64,000 bases of DNA, from NCBI RefSeq assembly GCF_001969445.1, contig NZ_CP017297.1, forward strand, positions 3,906,001 through 3,970,000, given 5' to 3'. Made by a program: the position numbers and the translations under genes. The stretch comes from Brachybacterium sp. P6-10-X1 (GTDB lineage Bacteria; Actinomycetota; Actinomycetes; Actinomycetales; Dermabacteraceae). Under the pieces are notes generated by a model. The model did no database searches. It was given only the letters and a program-made list of their open reading frames with translations, and was not told the origin of the DNA. This document shows, piece after piece, positions 24,592 to 32,906 of the stretch (its first letter is position 1; each line of letters begins with the position of its first letter).

Positions 24592-25703
24592 GCCGGCGCC
24601 GCGGCGTCGACCCGCTCGCGCACGCGGGAGATCACCTCGTGCCCCACCCGCAGAGCCTCCTCGCGGTGGGGGTAGCTGGAGAGGATGAACTCGGAGATGC
24701 CGAGATCCGCGTACTCGGCGAGGCGGTCGGCGACCTCCTCGTGGGAGCCGACCAGCGCCGTGCCGACGCCCTCGCGCATCAGGCCGATCCCGGCCCACAG
24801 GTTCGGGCCGACGACGAGGTCGGCGACGTCCTCCGGGATCTCGGTGCCGTGCAGGGCGCCCATGCGCGCCTGGCCGACGGAGTCCATCGAGGCCTTGTGT
24901 CGCTGGACCGCAGCGACGGATTCCGCGTCGAACCCCGACTGGATGTCGGCGGCGACCTGCCAGGCCTCCTCGGCCGAGTCACGGGAGATGACGTGCAGGC
25001 GCAGGCCGTAGTCGAGCTCGCGCCCCGCGGCAGCGGCGGCGGTGCGGACGGTCTCGATGCGCTCGGCGATGTCCGCCAGCGGCTCGCCCCACAGCAGGTA
25101 GGTGTCTGCCTGGGCGGCCGCGACCTCGACGGCCTTCGGGGAGGCGCCGCCGAAGAACAGCGGGACCCGGGAGGAGCCCGGCTCGACCAGCCGGGCACCG
25201 ACCAGGTGGAGATGGCGACCCTCGAGGTCCACCCGCTCGCCGGCCAGGAGCGGACGGATCGCCTGCAGCGCCTCCTCGGTGATGTCGTAGCGCTCGTCGT
25301 GCGGGACGTGCACGCCGTACCCGGCCTGCTCGGCGGGGTCACCGCCGGTGACGACGTTGAGGATGACCCGGCCGTCGTGGAGCCGGCGGAAGGTGTCCGC
25401 CTGCTGCGCGACCAGGGTGGCCGACTGCAGGCTGGGGCGCAGCGCGACGATGAAGCTCAGGTGCTCGGTGCGGGCAGCGATCGCGGAGCACAGCACCCAC
25501 GGGTCCGGGCAGTTGATGCCGACGGGGGTCAGCGCTCCGTCGAAGCCGCCCTGCTCGGCGGCCAGGGCGACCTCGGTCAGGAAGTCCACGAGTCCCGACT
25601 CGGGGATGCTCTCGTGCTCGCGCGCGAAGGGTCCCGGGGCCATGGCGTCCCCACGCGGCGGCAGGAACCAGTGGAATCGTGGGCTGGATGCGGTCTCGCT
25701 CAT
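24588..25703 (-). CDS. SsuD-like FMNH2-dependent alkanesulfonate monooxygenase (LLM class)
   Basis: A 371-residue luciferase-like flavin monooxygenase. It has FHWFLPPRGD at the start, HLSFIVALRPSLQSATLVAQQADT, GRVILNVVTGGDPAEQAGYG, the DERYDITEEAL segment and FFGGASPKAVEVAAAQADTYLLWGEP, all characteristic of SsuD and relatives. SsuD releases sulfite from alkanesulfonates using reduced flavin. No ssuABC transporter or ssuE reductase is nearby, so the substrate could differ (sulfone or dimethyl sulfone relatives). The start MSETASS has GAGGAGAG upstream. Confidence 0.85.
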   Translation of the reverse strand: MSETASSPRFHWFLPPRGDAMAPGPFAREHESIPESGLVDFLTEVALAAEQGGFDGALTPVGINCPDPWVLCSAIAARTEHLSFIVALRPSLQSATLVAQQADTFRRLHDGRVILNVVTGGDPAEQAGYGVHVPHDERYDITEEALQAIRPLLAGERVDLEGRHLHLVGARLVEPGSSRVPLFFGGASPKAVEVAAAQADTYLLWGEPLADIAERIETVRTAAAAAGRELDYGLRLHVISRDSAEEAWQVAADIQSGFDAESVAAVQRHKASMDSVGQARMGALHGTEIPEDVADLVVGPNLWAGIGLMREGVGTALVGSHEEVADRLAEYADLGISEFILSSYPHREEALRVGHEVISRVRERVDAAAPA

Positions 25704-25850
25704 CTCGACGTCTCTCCTCCGGCGGCGTGTATCGATCCTCTGAGGATCTCCATAAGAGACACTAGGGGATCGGGCTGAGCAGTGCGTGGGTCGACGCGGG
25801 CGCGGACCGGCCGTTCCCGGGACGTTCACCCGGGACCCGCCTCCGGGGCC

Positions 25851-28370
25851 TCATCCCAGGTGTGCGCGCAGGTACCGTCCGGTCACGCCCGCGTCCTCGG
25901 TCGCGAGGCGGCCCGGGGCGCCGGTGGCGACGATCCGGCCGCCGTCGACCCCGCCGCCGGGGCCCATGTCGATCACGTGATCGGCGTTCGCGATCATGTC
26001 GAGGTCGTGCTCGATGACGATCACGGTCGCCCCGTGGTCGACCAGCCGGTCCAGGACGTCCAGCAGGGTGCGCACGTCGAGGGGATGGAGGCCGACGCTG
26101 GGCTCGTCGAACACGAACAGGGCCTCGTCCTGGCGGCGGTCGATCTGGCCGGCGAGCTTGAGCCGCTGCGCCTCGCCGCCGGACAGCGCCGGGGTGTCCT
26201 CGCCGAGCGTGAGGTAGCCCAGCCCGAGGTCGACCAGGGCTTGCAGGCGTCGGCGGACGGCCGGGATGTCCCCGGCCACCTCGAGGGCCTCGCGGGTGGT
26301 CAGCGTCATCAGGTGCGGCAGCGAGATCCCGGCCGGTCCGTCCGCGCGGGGACGGGTGATCTCATCGGCCCCCGGAGCGTAGCGGGTGCCGTCGCACTCG
26401 GGGCAGTCGATGTCGATGTCGGGCAGGAACTGCACGTCGAGGGAGACCTGGCCCGTCCCGTCGCAGCGCGGGCAGCGCAGGGAGCCGGTGTTGTAGGAGA
26501 AGTCGCCGAGGCGCAGGTCGCGCTCGCGGGCGTCCTCGGTGCGGGCGAAGGCGCGGCGCAGGTCGTCCATCACGCCGCTGTAGGTCGCCACCGTCGAGCG
26601 CACGTTCAGACCGATCGGTGTGGCGTCGATGCGGTGGACCCGGCTGATGCCCTCGCCCTCGAGCTGCTCGACGTGCGCCGGCGCGCCCGACCCGTCCAGA
26701 CGGGCGGTCAGGGCCGGGACCAGGGACTCCAGCACCATCGTGGTCTTGCCGGAGCCGGAGACCCCGGTGACGGCGGTGAGGCGACCGCGCGGGATCTCGA
26801 CCTCCAGGGCGTGGACCGTGTGCACGGGGGCGGTGCGCAGGCGGAGGCTGCCGCGGGAGAACACGTCGTCACCGCTCGCGCGCTCACGGACCAGGACGTC
26901 CTCGCGGCCGTCGAGGAAGCCGCCCAGGGAGGAGACGGGGGAGGCCGCGATCTCCTCGACGCTCCCGGTCGCCACCACCTCGCCGCCGTCGCGTCCGGAG
27001 CCGGGACCGATCTCGATCAGGTGGTCGACCGCGCGCAGCACCTGGACGTCGTGGTCGACGAGCACCACCGAGTTGCCGTCGGTCAGCAGGTCCCCGACCA
27101 GAGCCAGGAGCCCGTCGATGTTCGAGGGGTGCAGCCCGATGCTGGGCTCGTCCAGGACGTACAGCACGCCGGTGGTGCGGTTGCGGACGGCGCGGGCGAG
27201 CTGGACCCGTTGGCGCTCGCCGGTGGACAACGAGCTGCCGGCGCGGTCCAGGGCGAGATAGCCCAGACCCAGCCGCGTCAGGCGGTCCGCCATCTCGTGC
27301 AGCTGATCGACCAGCGCCGTGGCCATCGGCCGCATGTCCTGCGGCAGCGGGTCGACGATGCCCGCGGTCCAGGCGATCAGGTCCTCGAGGGTCATCGCGG
27401 TGGCGGCGGCGAGGTCGATCCCCGCGATCCGCGGGCTGCGAGCGGTGGGGCCGAGGCGAGTGCCCTCGCAGTCGGGACAGACTCCCTCGCGCAGGAAGCG
27501 GCTGACGCGGCCCAGCCGCTTCTCCGTGTCGGCGCGGCGCAGTTCCTCGGTGACGGTCAGACGCGCGTTGCGGAAGGTGAAGTCCAGGTCGTGCAGGCCC
27601 TTCTTCGAGGTGACGGTGATGTGCTTCTTCTCCTCGGGGCCGTCCAGGACGATCTCGCGCTCCCATCCGGCGAGGTCCTGCCAGGGGACGTCGGTGCGCA
27701 CCCCGAACTCGCGGGCGATGTCCGGCTGGACGTTGAAGCCGAACATGTTCCACGGCACGACGGCGCCGCCGTCGAGGGTCTTCGTCGGATCGGGCACCAG
27801 CGTCGCGTCGTCGACCGTGCGCACGATGCCCAGGCCCTCGCAGCGCGGGCAGGCCCCCTCGGCGTTGAAGGCGAGCTGCTCCGCGCCCGGGGCCCGGACC
27901 TGCTCACCGCATTCGGGGCAGGCGAAGGGCACCTCGGCGGCCACGTCGATGGTCGGGTCCTGACGGTGGCCGTTCGGGCAGAGGTGGGCACCCAGGCGGG
28001 AGAACATCAGCCGCAGGACGTTCAGCAGCTCCGTCGAGGTGCCGAAGGTCGAGCGCACCCCGGGGACGCCGGGGCGCTGGCGCAGCGCGAGGGCGGCCGG
28101 GACGTGGACGACCTCGTCGACGTCGGCGCGCGGAGCCTGGGACATGCGACGCCGGGTGTAGGTCGACAGCGCCTCGACGTAGCGGCGTGAGCCCTCGGCG
28201 TACAGCACGCCCATCGCCAGCGAGGACTTCCCGGAGCCGGAGACGCCCGCGATGCCCACCACCCGGTGCAGCGGCACGTCGACGTCGAGATCGCGCAGGT
28301 TGTGCACGCGGGCGCCGCGCACCTCGATGGCCGTGGGCTGGGGGACGCGTCGATGGTTCACCCGCCTCAC
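25851..28370 (-). CDS. UvrA-like ABC ATPase (excinuclease subunit A paralogue, resistance type)
   Basis: An 839-residue twin ABC protein. Walker A motifs are at 42-50 (GVSGSGKSS) and 536-544 (GVSGSGKTT). The first signature is degenerate, LSTGERQ at 381-387; the second is LSGGEAQ at 729-735. Zinc-type Cys pairs lie at 151/154, 174/177, 298/301, 633/636 and 656/659. It is shorter than housekeeping UvrA (about 950 residues) and matches the UvrA2/DrrC-like branch linked to tolerance of DNA-targeting drugs. The housekeeping role is unlikely but cannot be excluded. GTG 28370 was taken as start; GTG 28361 is also possible. Ku and LigD follow upstream on this side. Confidence 0.85.
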   Translation of the reverse strand: MRRVNHRRVPQPTAIEVRGARVHNLRDLDVDVPLHRVVGIAGVSGSGKSSLAMGVLYAEGSRRYVEALSTYTRRRMSQAPRADVDEVVHVPAALALRQRPGVPGVRSTFGTSTELLNVLRLMFSRLGAHLCPNGHRQDPTIDVAAEVPFACPECGEQVRAPGAEQLAFNAEGACPRCEGLGIVRTVDDATLVPDPTKTLDGGAVVPWNMFGFNVQPDIAREFGVRTDVPWQDLAGWEREIVLDGPEEKKHITVTSKKGLHDLDFTFRNARLTVTEELRRADTEKRLGRVSRFLREGVCPDCEGTRLGPTARSPRIAGIDLAAATAMTLEDLIAWTAGIVDPLPQDMRPMATALVDQLHEMADRLTRLGLGYLALDRAGSSLSTGERQRVQLARAVRNRTTGVLYVLDEPSIGLHPSNIDGLLALVGDLLTDGNSVVLVDHDVQVLRAVDHLIEIGPGSGRDGGEVVATGSVEEIAASPVSSLGGFLDGREDVLVRERASGDDVFSRGSLRLRTAPVHTVHALEVEIPRGRLTAVTGVSGSGKTTMVLESLVPALTARLDGSGAPAHVEQLEGEGISRVHRIDATPIGLNVRSTVATYSGVMDDLRRAFARTEDARERDLRLGDFSYNTGSLRCPRCDGTGQVSLDVQFLPDIDIDCPECDGTRYAPGADEITRPRADGPAGISLPHLMTLTTREALEVAGDIPAVRRRLQALVDLGLGYLTLGEDTPALSGGEAQRLKLAGQIDRRQDEALFVFDEPSVGLHPLDVRTLLDVLDRLVDHGATVIVIEHDLDMIANADHVIDMGPGGGVDGGRIVATGAPGRLATEDAGVTGRYLRAHLG

Positions 28371-28436
28371 GCTACTCGCGGCGGCCGACGGTCGGGGAGT
28401 GTATCCGAGTGCGGCTGAGAACCGTCGGGGGCCTGG

Positions 28437-29372
28437 TCAGGCCGATTTCTTGCCCGACTTCTTCGAGGAGGTCCGGGACTTCTTCGATGATCCGGACTTC
28501 TTGCTCGTGCCGGATCCGGATTTCTTGCTGGTGCCGGATCCGGACTTCTTGCCGGAGCCCGAGCCCTTCGCGGAGGACTCCGCGGCGCCGCGCCGCTTGT
28601 CCACGCTGCGCTCGAGCGCGTCCATCAGGCTGATGACCTTGCCGTCGTCCGCGGACTGCTTCTCACGCTTCTCGCCGAAGGTCTCCTCGGTATCGACGCC
28701 TTCGCCCTCCTCGAGCTTCGCGTCGACCAGCTCCCGCAGCTGCGCCTGGTACTCGTCGGTGTACTGCTCGGGCTCGAAGTCGCCGCTGAACTGCTCGACC
28801 AGCGCGGCCGACATGTCTCGTTCCTTCGCCGAGATCTTCGAGGCCCCGGGGGCGACGTCGACCTCCCGCAGGTCCTTCGGCCAGCGCAGGGTCTGCAGGG
28901 CCAGCAGGTCGTCGTGGACCCGCAGGATCCCCAGCCGCGTCTTCGTGCGCAGCGTGAAGGTCACGACCGCGGTGCGCTCGGTGTCCTCGAGGGTCCGGCG
29001 CAGCAGCACGTACGCCTTCGCGGAGCGGCCCACGGGCTCCAGGAAGTACGAGGTGCCCAGCAGGAGGGGGTCGATCTGCTCGTCGGGGACGAACTGGACG
29101 ACGTCGATCTCGTCGTCGTCCTCGACCGGCAGGGCCGCGAGCTCCTCGTCGGTGAGCACCACGGTCTTGTCGCCGTCGTCGTAGGCCTTCTCGATGTGCT
29201 CGTAGTCGACCTCGCGGCCGCACACCTCGCACCGGCGCTCGTACCGGATCCGCCCGTGGTCCTCGTCGTGGACCTGGTGGAAGGACAGGTCGTGCGACCG
29301 CGTGGCGCCGTACAGTTTCACGGGCACGTTCACGAGCCCGAAGGTGATCTCACCGCTCCATATCGCGCGCAT
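28437..29372 (-). CDS. ku: Non-homologous end-joining protein Ku
   Basis: A 311-residue bacterial Ku that encircles broken DNA ends and recruits LigD. The start MRAIWSGEITFGLVNVPVKLY is the classic Ku N-terminus. The CEVCGREVDYEHIEKAYD segment and LLGTSYFLEPVGRSAKAYVLL follow, then the C-terminal domain with EQFSGDFEPEQYTDEYQAQL. From about residue 265 a basic Lys/Ser tail follows (KKSGSGTSKKSGSGTSKKSG and on), encoded by tandem repeats near 28450-28560. Similar Lys-rich tails in other actinobacterial Ku proteins help DNA binding and threading. Ku and ligD are divergent with 93 bp between starts, so they probably share a control region. Confidence 0.95.
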   Translation of the reverse strand: MRAIWSGEITFGLVNVPVKLYGATRSHDLSFHQVHDEDHGRIRYERRCEVCGREVDYEHIEKAYDDGDKTVVLTDEELAALPVEDDDEIDVVQFVPDEQIDPLLLGTSYFLEPVGRSAKAYVLLRRTLEDTERTAVVTFTLRTKTRLGILRVHDDLLALQTLRWPKDLREVDVAPGASKISAKERDMSAALVEQFSGDFEPEQYTDEYQAQLRELVDAKLEEGEGVDTEETFGEKREKQSADDGKVISLMDALERSVDKRRGAAESSAKGSGSGKKSGSGTSKKSGSGTSKKSGSSKKSRTSSKKSGKKSA

Positions 29373-29465
29373 GCTCCATGACACCATGCAGCCCCGTGCG
29401 GTGACCAGGAACGATCGGTAGGCCCGGACCGTGACGGGAGGCGTGATCGAGGGCACAGTGGACCC

Positions 29466-32039
29466 ATGGCCACCGCTGAGCAGAAGGTCGAGATCGACGG
29501 GCACACGCTGAAGCTCTCGAACCTCGAGAAGGTCTTCTACCCCTCCACGGGCACCACCAAGGGCGATGTGATCGACTACTACCGCCGCATCGCCCCGGTG
29601 ATGATCCCCCAGGCCACCCGGCGCCCGGCGACCCGGAAGCGCTGGGTCGACGGAGTGGGCACGGCGAGGAAGCCCGGGAAGGTGTTCTTCCGCAAGGATC
29701 TCGAGGACCACGCCCCGGACTGGGTGCCGCGGTCGGACATCGAGCACGAGGACGGCACCTCGACGTACCCCCTGGTCGACGAGACGGCGGTGCTGGTCTG
29801 GCTCGCCCAGCTCGCCGCCCTGGAGATCCATACCCCGCAATGGCGGTTCGACGACGAGGGCGGGAGCAGGAACCCGGACCGCTTGGTGCTCGACCTCGAC
29901 CCGGGCGACGGCGCCGATCTGGCGGACTGCGCCCGCGTCGCGCAGTGGTGCCGGGAGATCCTCGCGGACATGGGTCTTACGTCCTACCCGGTGACGTCCG
30001 GCTCGAAGGGGGTCCACCTGTACGCCCCGCTGGACGGGGCCAGCACCGCCGACGAGGTCGACGAGGTCGCCCACCAGCTGGCGCGCGCCCTCGAGCAGGA
30101 TCATCCCGACCAGGTGGTCAGCGACATGAAGAAGTCGCTGCGCGCCGGCAAGGTCCTGGTGGACTGGTCGCAGAACAACGGTCACAAGACCACCGTGTGT
30201 CCCTACTCCCTGCGCGGCCGGCTCCGCCCGACCGTCGCCGCCCCCCGCACCTGGGAGGAGATCGAAGACCCCGATCTGGCCCATCTCGAGGTCGACGAGG
30301 TGCTGGAGAGGGTGGAGGACGGGCAGGACCCGATCGCTCCGCTCGGAGGGGAGCCGGGCGGTGCGCCATGGCGCTCCGGCGCCTCGGGCCGCTCCGGCGG
30401 CTCGGGCTCCGGGAGCCAGGACGAGGACACCCCGTCGGCAGAGCGCGCTCCCTCGACCGAGCAGGCCCGCGACCGGCTCGAGGTCTACCGCTCCAAACGT
30501 GATCCCGACAGGACCCCGGAGCCGGTTCCCGAGTCGGGAGCCGGCGCCGAGGCCGCGCAGGACGCCCTCGATGCCGCGGTGCCGATGTTCGTCATCCAGG
30601 AGCACCACGCCTCGTCCCTGCACTGGGATGTCCGCCTCGAGAACGACGGGGTGCTGGTCTCCTGGGCGGTTCCCAAGGGACCGCCGCTCGAGGTCGACGT
30701 GAACCGCCTCGCCGTCCGGACCGAGGACCATCCTCTCGAGTACGGCACCTTCGAGGGCACCATCCCCCGCGACGAGTACGGCGGCGGCGACGTGAGCATC
30801 TGGGACACCGGGACGGTCGAGATCGAGAAGTGGCGCGAGGGCGAGGAGGTCATCGCCGTCTGCCACGGCCGCGAGAACGGGGGGCTGGGCGGGGTGCCGC
30901 GCCGCTACGCCTTCCTCCACACCGGCGGCATGGGCGGGACGCAGAAGACCGCGGCGGCGAAGGAGAAGGCCGCCTCGAACTGGCTGCTGCACCTCATGAA
31001 GGACCAGCCCGAGGCCGTGGGCGCGGAGTCGCAAGCCGCGACCTCGGCCGACACCGCCATGGGCGAGCCGATCACCCCCATGCTCGCCACCCTCGGCAGC
31101 CGGGACGACATCCGCGACCAGGATGAATGGGCCTTCGAGATGAAGTGGGACGGCGTGCGCGTGATCGCCACCATCGCAGGGGGCGCCGTCCGCCTGACCA
31201 GCCGTGGCGGCAAGGACCTCACCGCCACCTTCCCCGAGCTCGCCGGGCTGGGCGAGGCGATCGATCCGGACGTCCTCGCCGCCGGCGAGACGGTGCTGGA
31301 CGGGGAGATCGTGGCGCTGGACGGCAAGGACCGGCCCTCCTTCTCCCGCCTCCAGCAGCGCCTCGGGCTCACCCGCGACCGGGACGTCGAACGCGCCCGG
31401 AAGGACGTCACGGCACAGGTGATGCTCTTCGACCTGCTGGTGCGCGGCGGCGACTCCCTGCTGCGCACCCCGTACCGACAGCGACGCGAGGCGCTGTTCG
31501 AGACCGTGAGCGCCAACGAGCACGTCCACCTGCCGCATGCCGATCATGGCGATGTCGACCATGCGATCGACCTCTCGCGGCACCTGCAGCTCGAAGGGGT
31601 GATGGCCAAGAAGGAGCAGAGCACCTACCGGCCCGGGAAGCGCGCCCGCACCTGGATCAAGATCAAGAACGCGCGCCACCAGGAGGTCGTCGTCATCGGA
31701 TGGCGTCGCGGCAAAGGCGAGCGCTCCGGCACCCTCGGCTCCCTGCTGGTGGCCGTGCCGGACGAGGACGGGACGCTGCGCTACGCGGGTCGCGTCGGCA
31801 CCGGCTTCAGCGAGCAGGACCTCGAGGACATCGCCCGCACGCTGCGCTCCCGATCCCGCAAGACCCCGCCGGTGGACGACGTCCCCCGCGCGGACGCCCG
31901 CGACGCCGAATGGGTCCGCGCCGATCTCGTCGGCGAGGTCCAGCACACCGAACGGACCGACGACGGCCGCCTGCGCCACCCCGTCTGGCGCGGCTGGCGT
32001 CGGGACAAGACCGCCGACGAGGTGCGCTGGGAGGACTGA
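29466..32039 (+). CDS. ligD: Multifunctional NHEJ ligase LigD (Pol-PE-Lig order)
   Basis: An 857-residue end-joining enzyme. The primase-type polymerase domain (about 10-290) has VLDLDPGDG (Asp143, Asp145) and LVDWSQNN (Asp233). A Gly/Ser-rich linker (about 295-365) precedes the phosphoesterase domain (about 374-500), which has QEHHASSLHWDVRLEND and the PKGPP loop. The ATP-dependent ligase domain (about 535-857) has the nucleotidyl Lys560 in FEMKWDGVRV, TVLDGEIVAL, LEGVMAKKEQSTYRPG and WIKIKN. The order Pol-PE-Lig is that of mycobacterial LigD, unlike Lig-PE-Pol of Pseudomonas. All catalytic residues I can check are present. It is divergent from ku. Confidence 0.95.
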   Translation: MATAEQKVEIDGHTLKLSNLEKVFYPSTGTTKGDVIDYYRRIAPVMIPQATRRPATRKRWVDGVGTARKPGKVFFRKDLEDHAPDWVPRSDIEHEDGTSTYPLVDETAVLVWLAQLAALEIHTPQWRFDDEGGSRNPDRLVLDLDPGDGADLADCARVAQWCREILADMGLTSYPVTSGSKGVHLYAPLDGASTADEVDEVAHQLARALEQDHPDQVVSDMKKSLRAGKVLVDWSQNNGHKTTVCPYSLRGRLRPTVAAPRTWEEIEDPDLAHLEVDEVLERVEDGQDPIAPLGGEPGGAPWRSGASGRSGGSGSGSQDEDTPSAERAPSTEQARDRLEVYRSKRDPDRTPEPVPESGAGAEAAQDALDAAVPMFVIQEHHASSLHWDVRLENDGVLVSWAVPKGPPLEVDVNRLAVRTEDHPLEYGTFEGTIPRDEYGGGDVSIWDTGTVEIEKWREGEEVIAVCHGRENGGLGGVPRRYAFLHTGGMGGTQKTAAAKEKAASNWLLHLMKDQPEAVGAESQAATSADTAMGEPITPMLATLGSRDDIRDQDEWAFEMKWDGVRVIATIAGGAVRLTSRGGKDLTATFPELAGLGEAIDPDVLAAGETVLDGEIVALDGKDRPSFSRLQQRLGLTRDRDVERARKDVTAQVMLFDLLVRGGDSLLRTPYRQRREALFETVSANEHVHLPHADHGDVDHAIDLSRHLQLEGVMAKKEQSTYRPGKRARTWIKIKNARHQEVVVIGWRRGKGERSGTLGSLLVAVPDEDGTLRYAGRVGTGFSEQDLEDIARTLRSRSRKTPPVDDVPRADARDAEWVRADLVGEVQHTERTDDGRLRHPVWRGWRRDKTADEVRWED

Positions 32040-32570
32040 GTCACATCCGTCGTCGCACGCCCCGGGCATGCCGTAGTCTGCTCGGAGTCGTCCGCACCAC
32101 CGCTCCGGCGGGACCGCGGACGGCCGCACGGCGCTGGATGCCTCTCTCGGAGGCGATCGACGACGGTCGCGCAGAACACCTGACGAAACTGAGAATTCAT
32201 CACCTCCTCCGCCCTGCCCCCGCATGACGACGCCCCCGCGTCACCCCTGACCACCCCGCCGATGGCCCCACCCCGTGCCGTCGCAGCGCACCCTGCCCCC
32301 TCCCGGCTCCGAGCCGAGGCCGACGCCCGCGTCGCCCCGCTCGCCGGAGAGCTCGCCGGCCCCGTCGTCAGCGCCACCGCTGATGCGCCGGCCCCCACGG
32401 CCTCCGGGCCCCAGATCGGCCGTGCCGGCGACGTCCTGTCGTCGGCCACGGCTCAGGCGGTCCTCGAGACCGCACCCGCACCCCCATCACGGGGTGCGCC
32501 CCATCCGCGGCGGGGTCGTCGCGGAGACCCGGGCCACGAACGTGGTTCACGACAACGAAGGAATATCGCC
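32040..32570. other. Long gap before the cold-shock gene
   Basis: A 530-bp stretch between ligD and cspA. In-frame extension of cspA upstream gives only Ala/Pro/Arg-rich low-complexity sequence without a family, so I read it as non-coding. A -10-like TAGTCT lies at 32074-32079. If transcription starts near there, cspA would have a 5' leader of almost 500 nt, longer than the already long leaders of E. coli cold-shock mRNAs. No defined riboswitch or sRNA was recognised. Confidence 0.4.
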
Positions 32571-32774
32571 ATGGCTACTGGCATCGTCAGCTGGTTCAAC
32601 TCCGACAAGGGCTACGGCTTCATCGCCCCCGAAGACGGCTCCGCCGATGTGTTCGCGCACTTCAGCGCGATCCAGGGCACCGGTCGTCGCGACCTCGAGG
32701 AGAACCAGCGCGTGGAGTTCGAGACCGAGCAGGGCCCCAAGGGCATGCAGGCCGTGAACATCCGCGGCATCTGA
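32571..32774 (+). CDS. Cold-shock domain protein
   Basis: A 67-residue single cold-shock domain, an OB-fold RNA/DNA chaperone. RNP-1 is KGYGFIAP and RNP-2 is DVFAHFSAI, both complete, with the family-typical start [16 protein letters not shown] and end [18 protein letters not shown] lies 8 bp before the ATG. The length is normal. It is probably post-transcriptionally controlled through its leader, and two strong hairpins follow it. Confidence 0.95.
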   Translation: MATGIVSWFNSDKGYGFIAPEDGSADVFAHFSAIQGTGRRDLEENQRVEFETEQGPKGMQAVNIRGI

Positions 32775-32779
32775 GACTT

Positions 32780-32855
32780 CCGGCCCCCTCGCGGGGCCCG
32801 GTGATGACCTCGACGCCCGTCGGGTCCGGCAACGCGCCGGGACCGGCGGGCGTCG
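32780..32855 (+). terminator. Double hairpin after the cold-shock gene
   Basis: A short stem (CCGGCCCC at 32780-32787 with GGGGCCCGG ending 32801) comes 6 bp after the stop. It is followed by a longer one in which CGACGCCCG (32811-32819) pairs with CGGGCGTCG (32847-32855) and the interior GTCCGGC/GCCGGGAC also pairs. There is no T run. Position and stability make this the likely transcript end or an RNA-stabilising structure. Confidence 0.6.
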
Positions 32856-32906
32856 CTCTGCGTCGGGGCCGGTCGTCCGGCGATCCCGCGCCCGGTCACG
32901 GCGCCC

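Noticed and set aside
25704-25850. Possible SAM riboswitch or sulfur-control element before the SsuD-like gene
   Set aside because: The 147 bp show no recognisable riboswitch core, and the region is short and shared with the end of the next gene.
28437-32225. A 1262-codon minus-strand frame covering Ku and the reverse complement of ligD
   Set aside because: Only the Ku part (28437-29372) shows family motifs and a proper start; the rest is antisense to the clearly coding ligD and results from high GC content.
32262-32570. N-terminally extended cold-shock protein
   Set aside because: The extension is Ala/Pro/Arg-rich without domain features, whereas the ATG at 32571 has AAGGA and gives the standard 67-residue protein.
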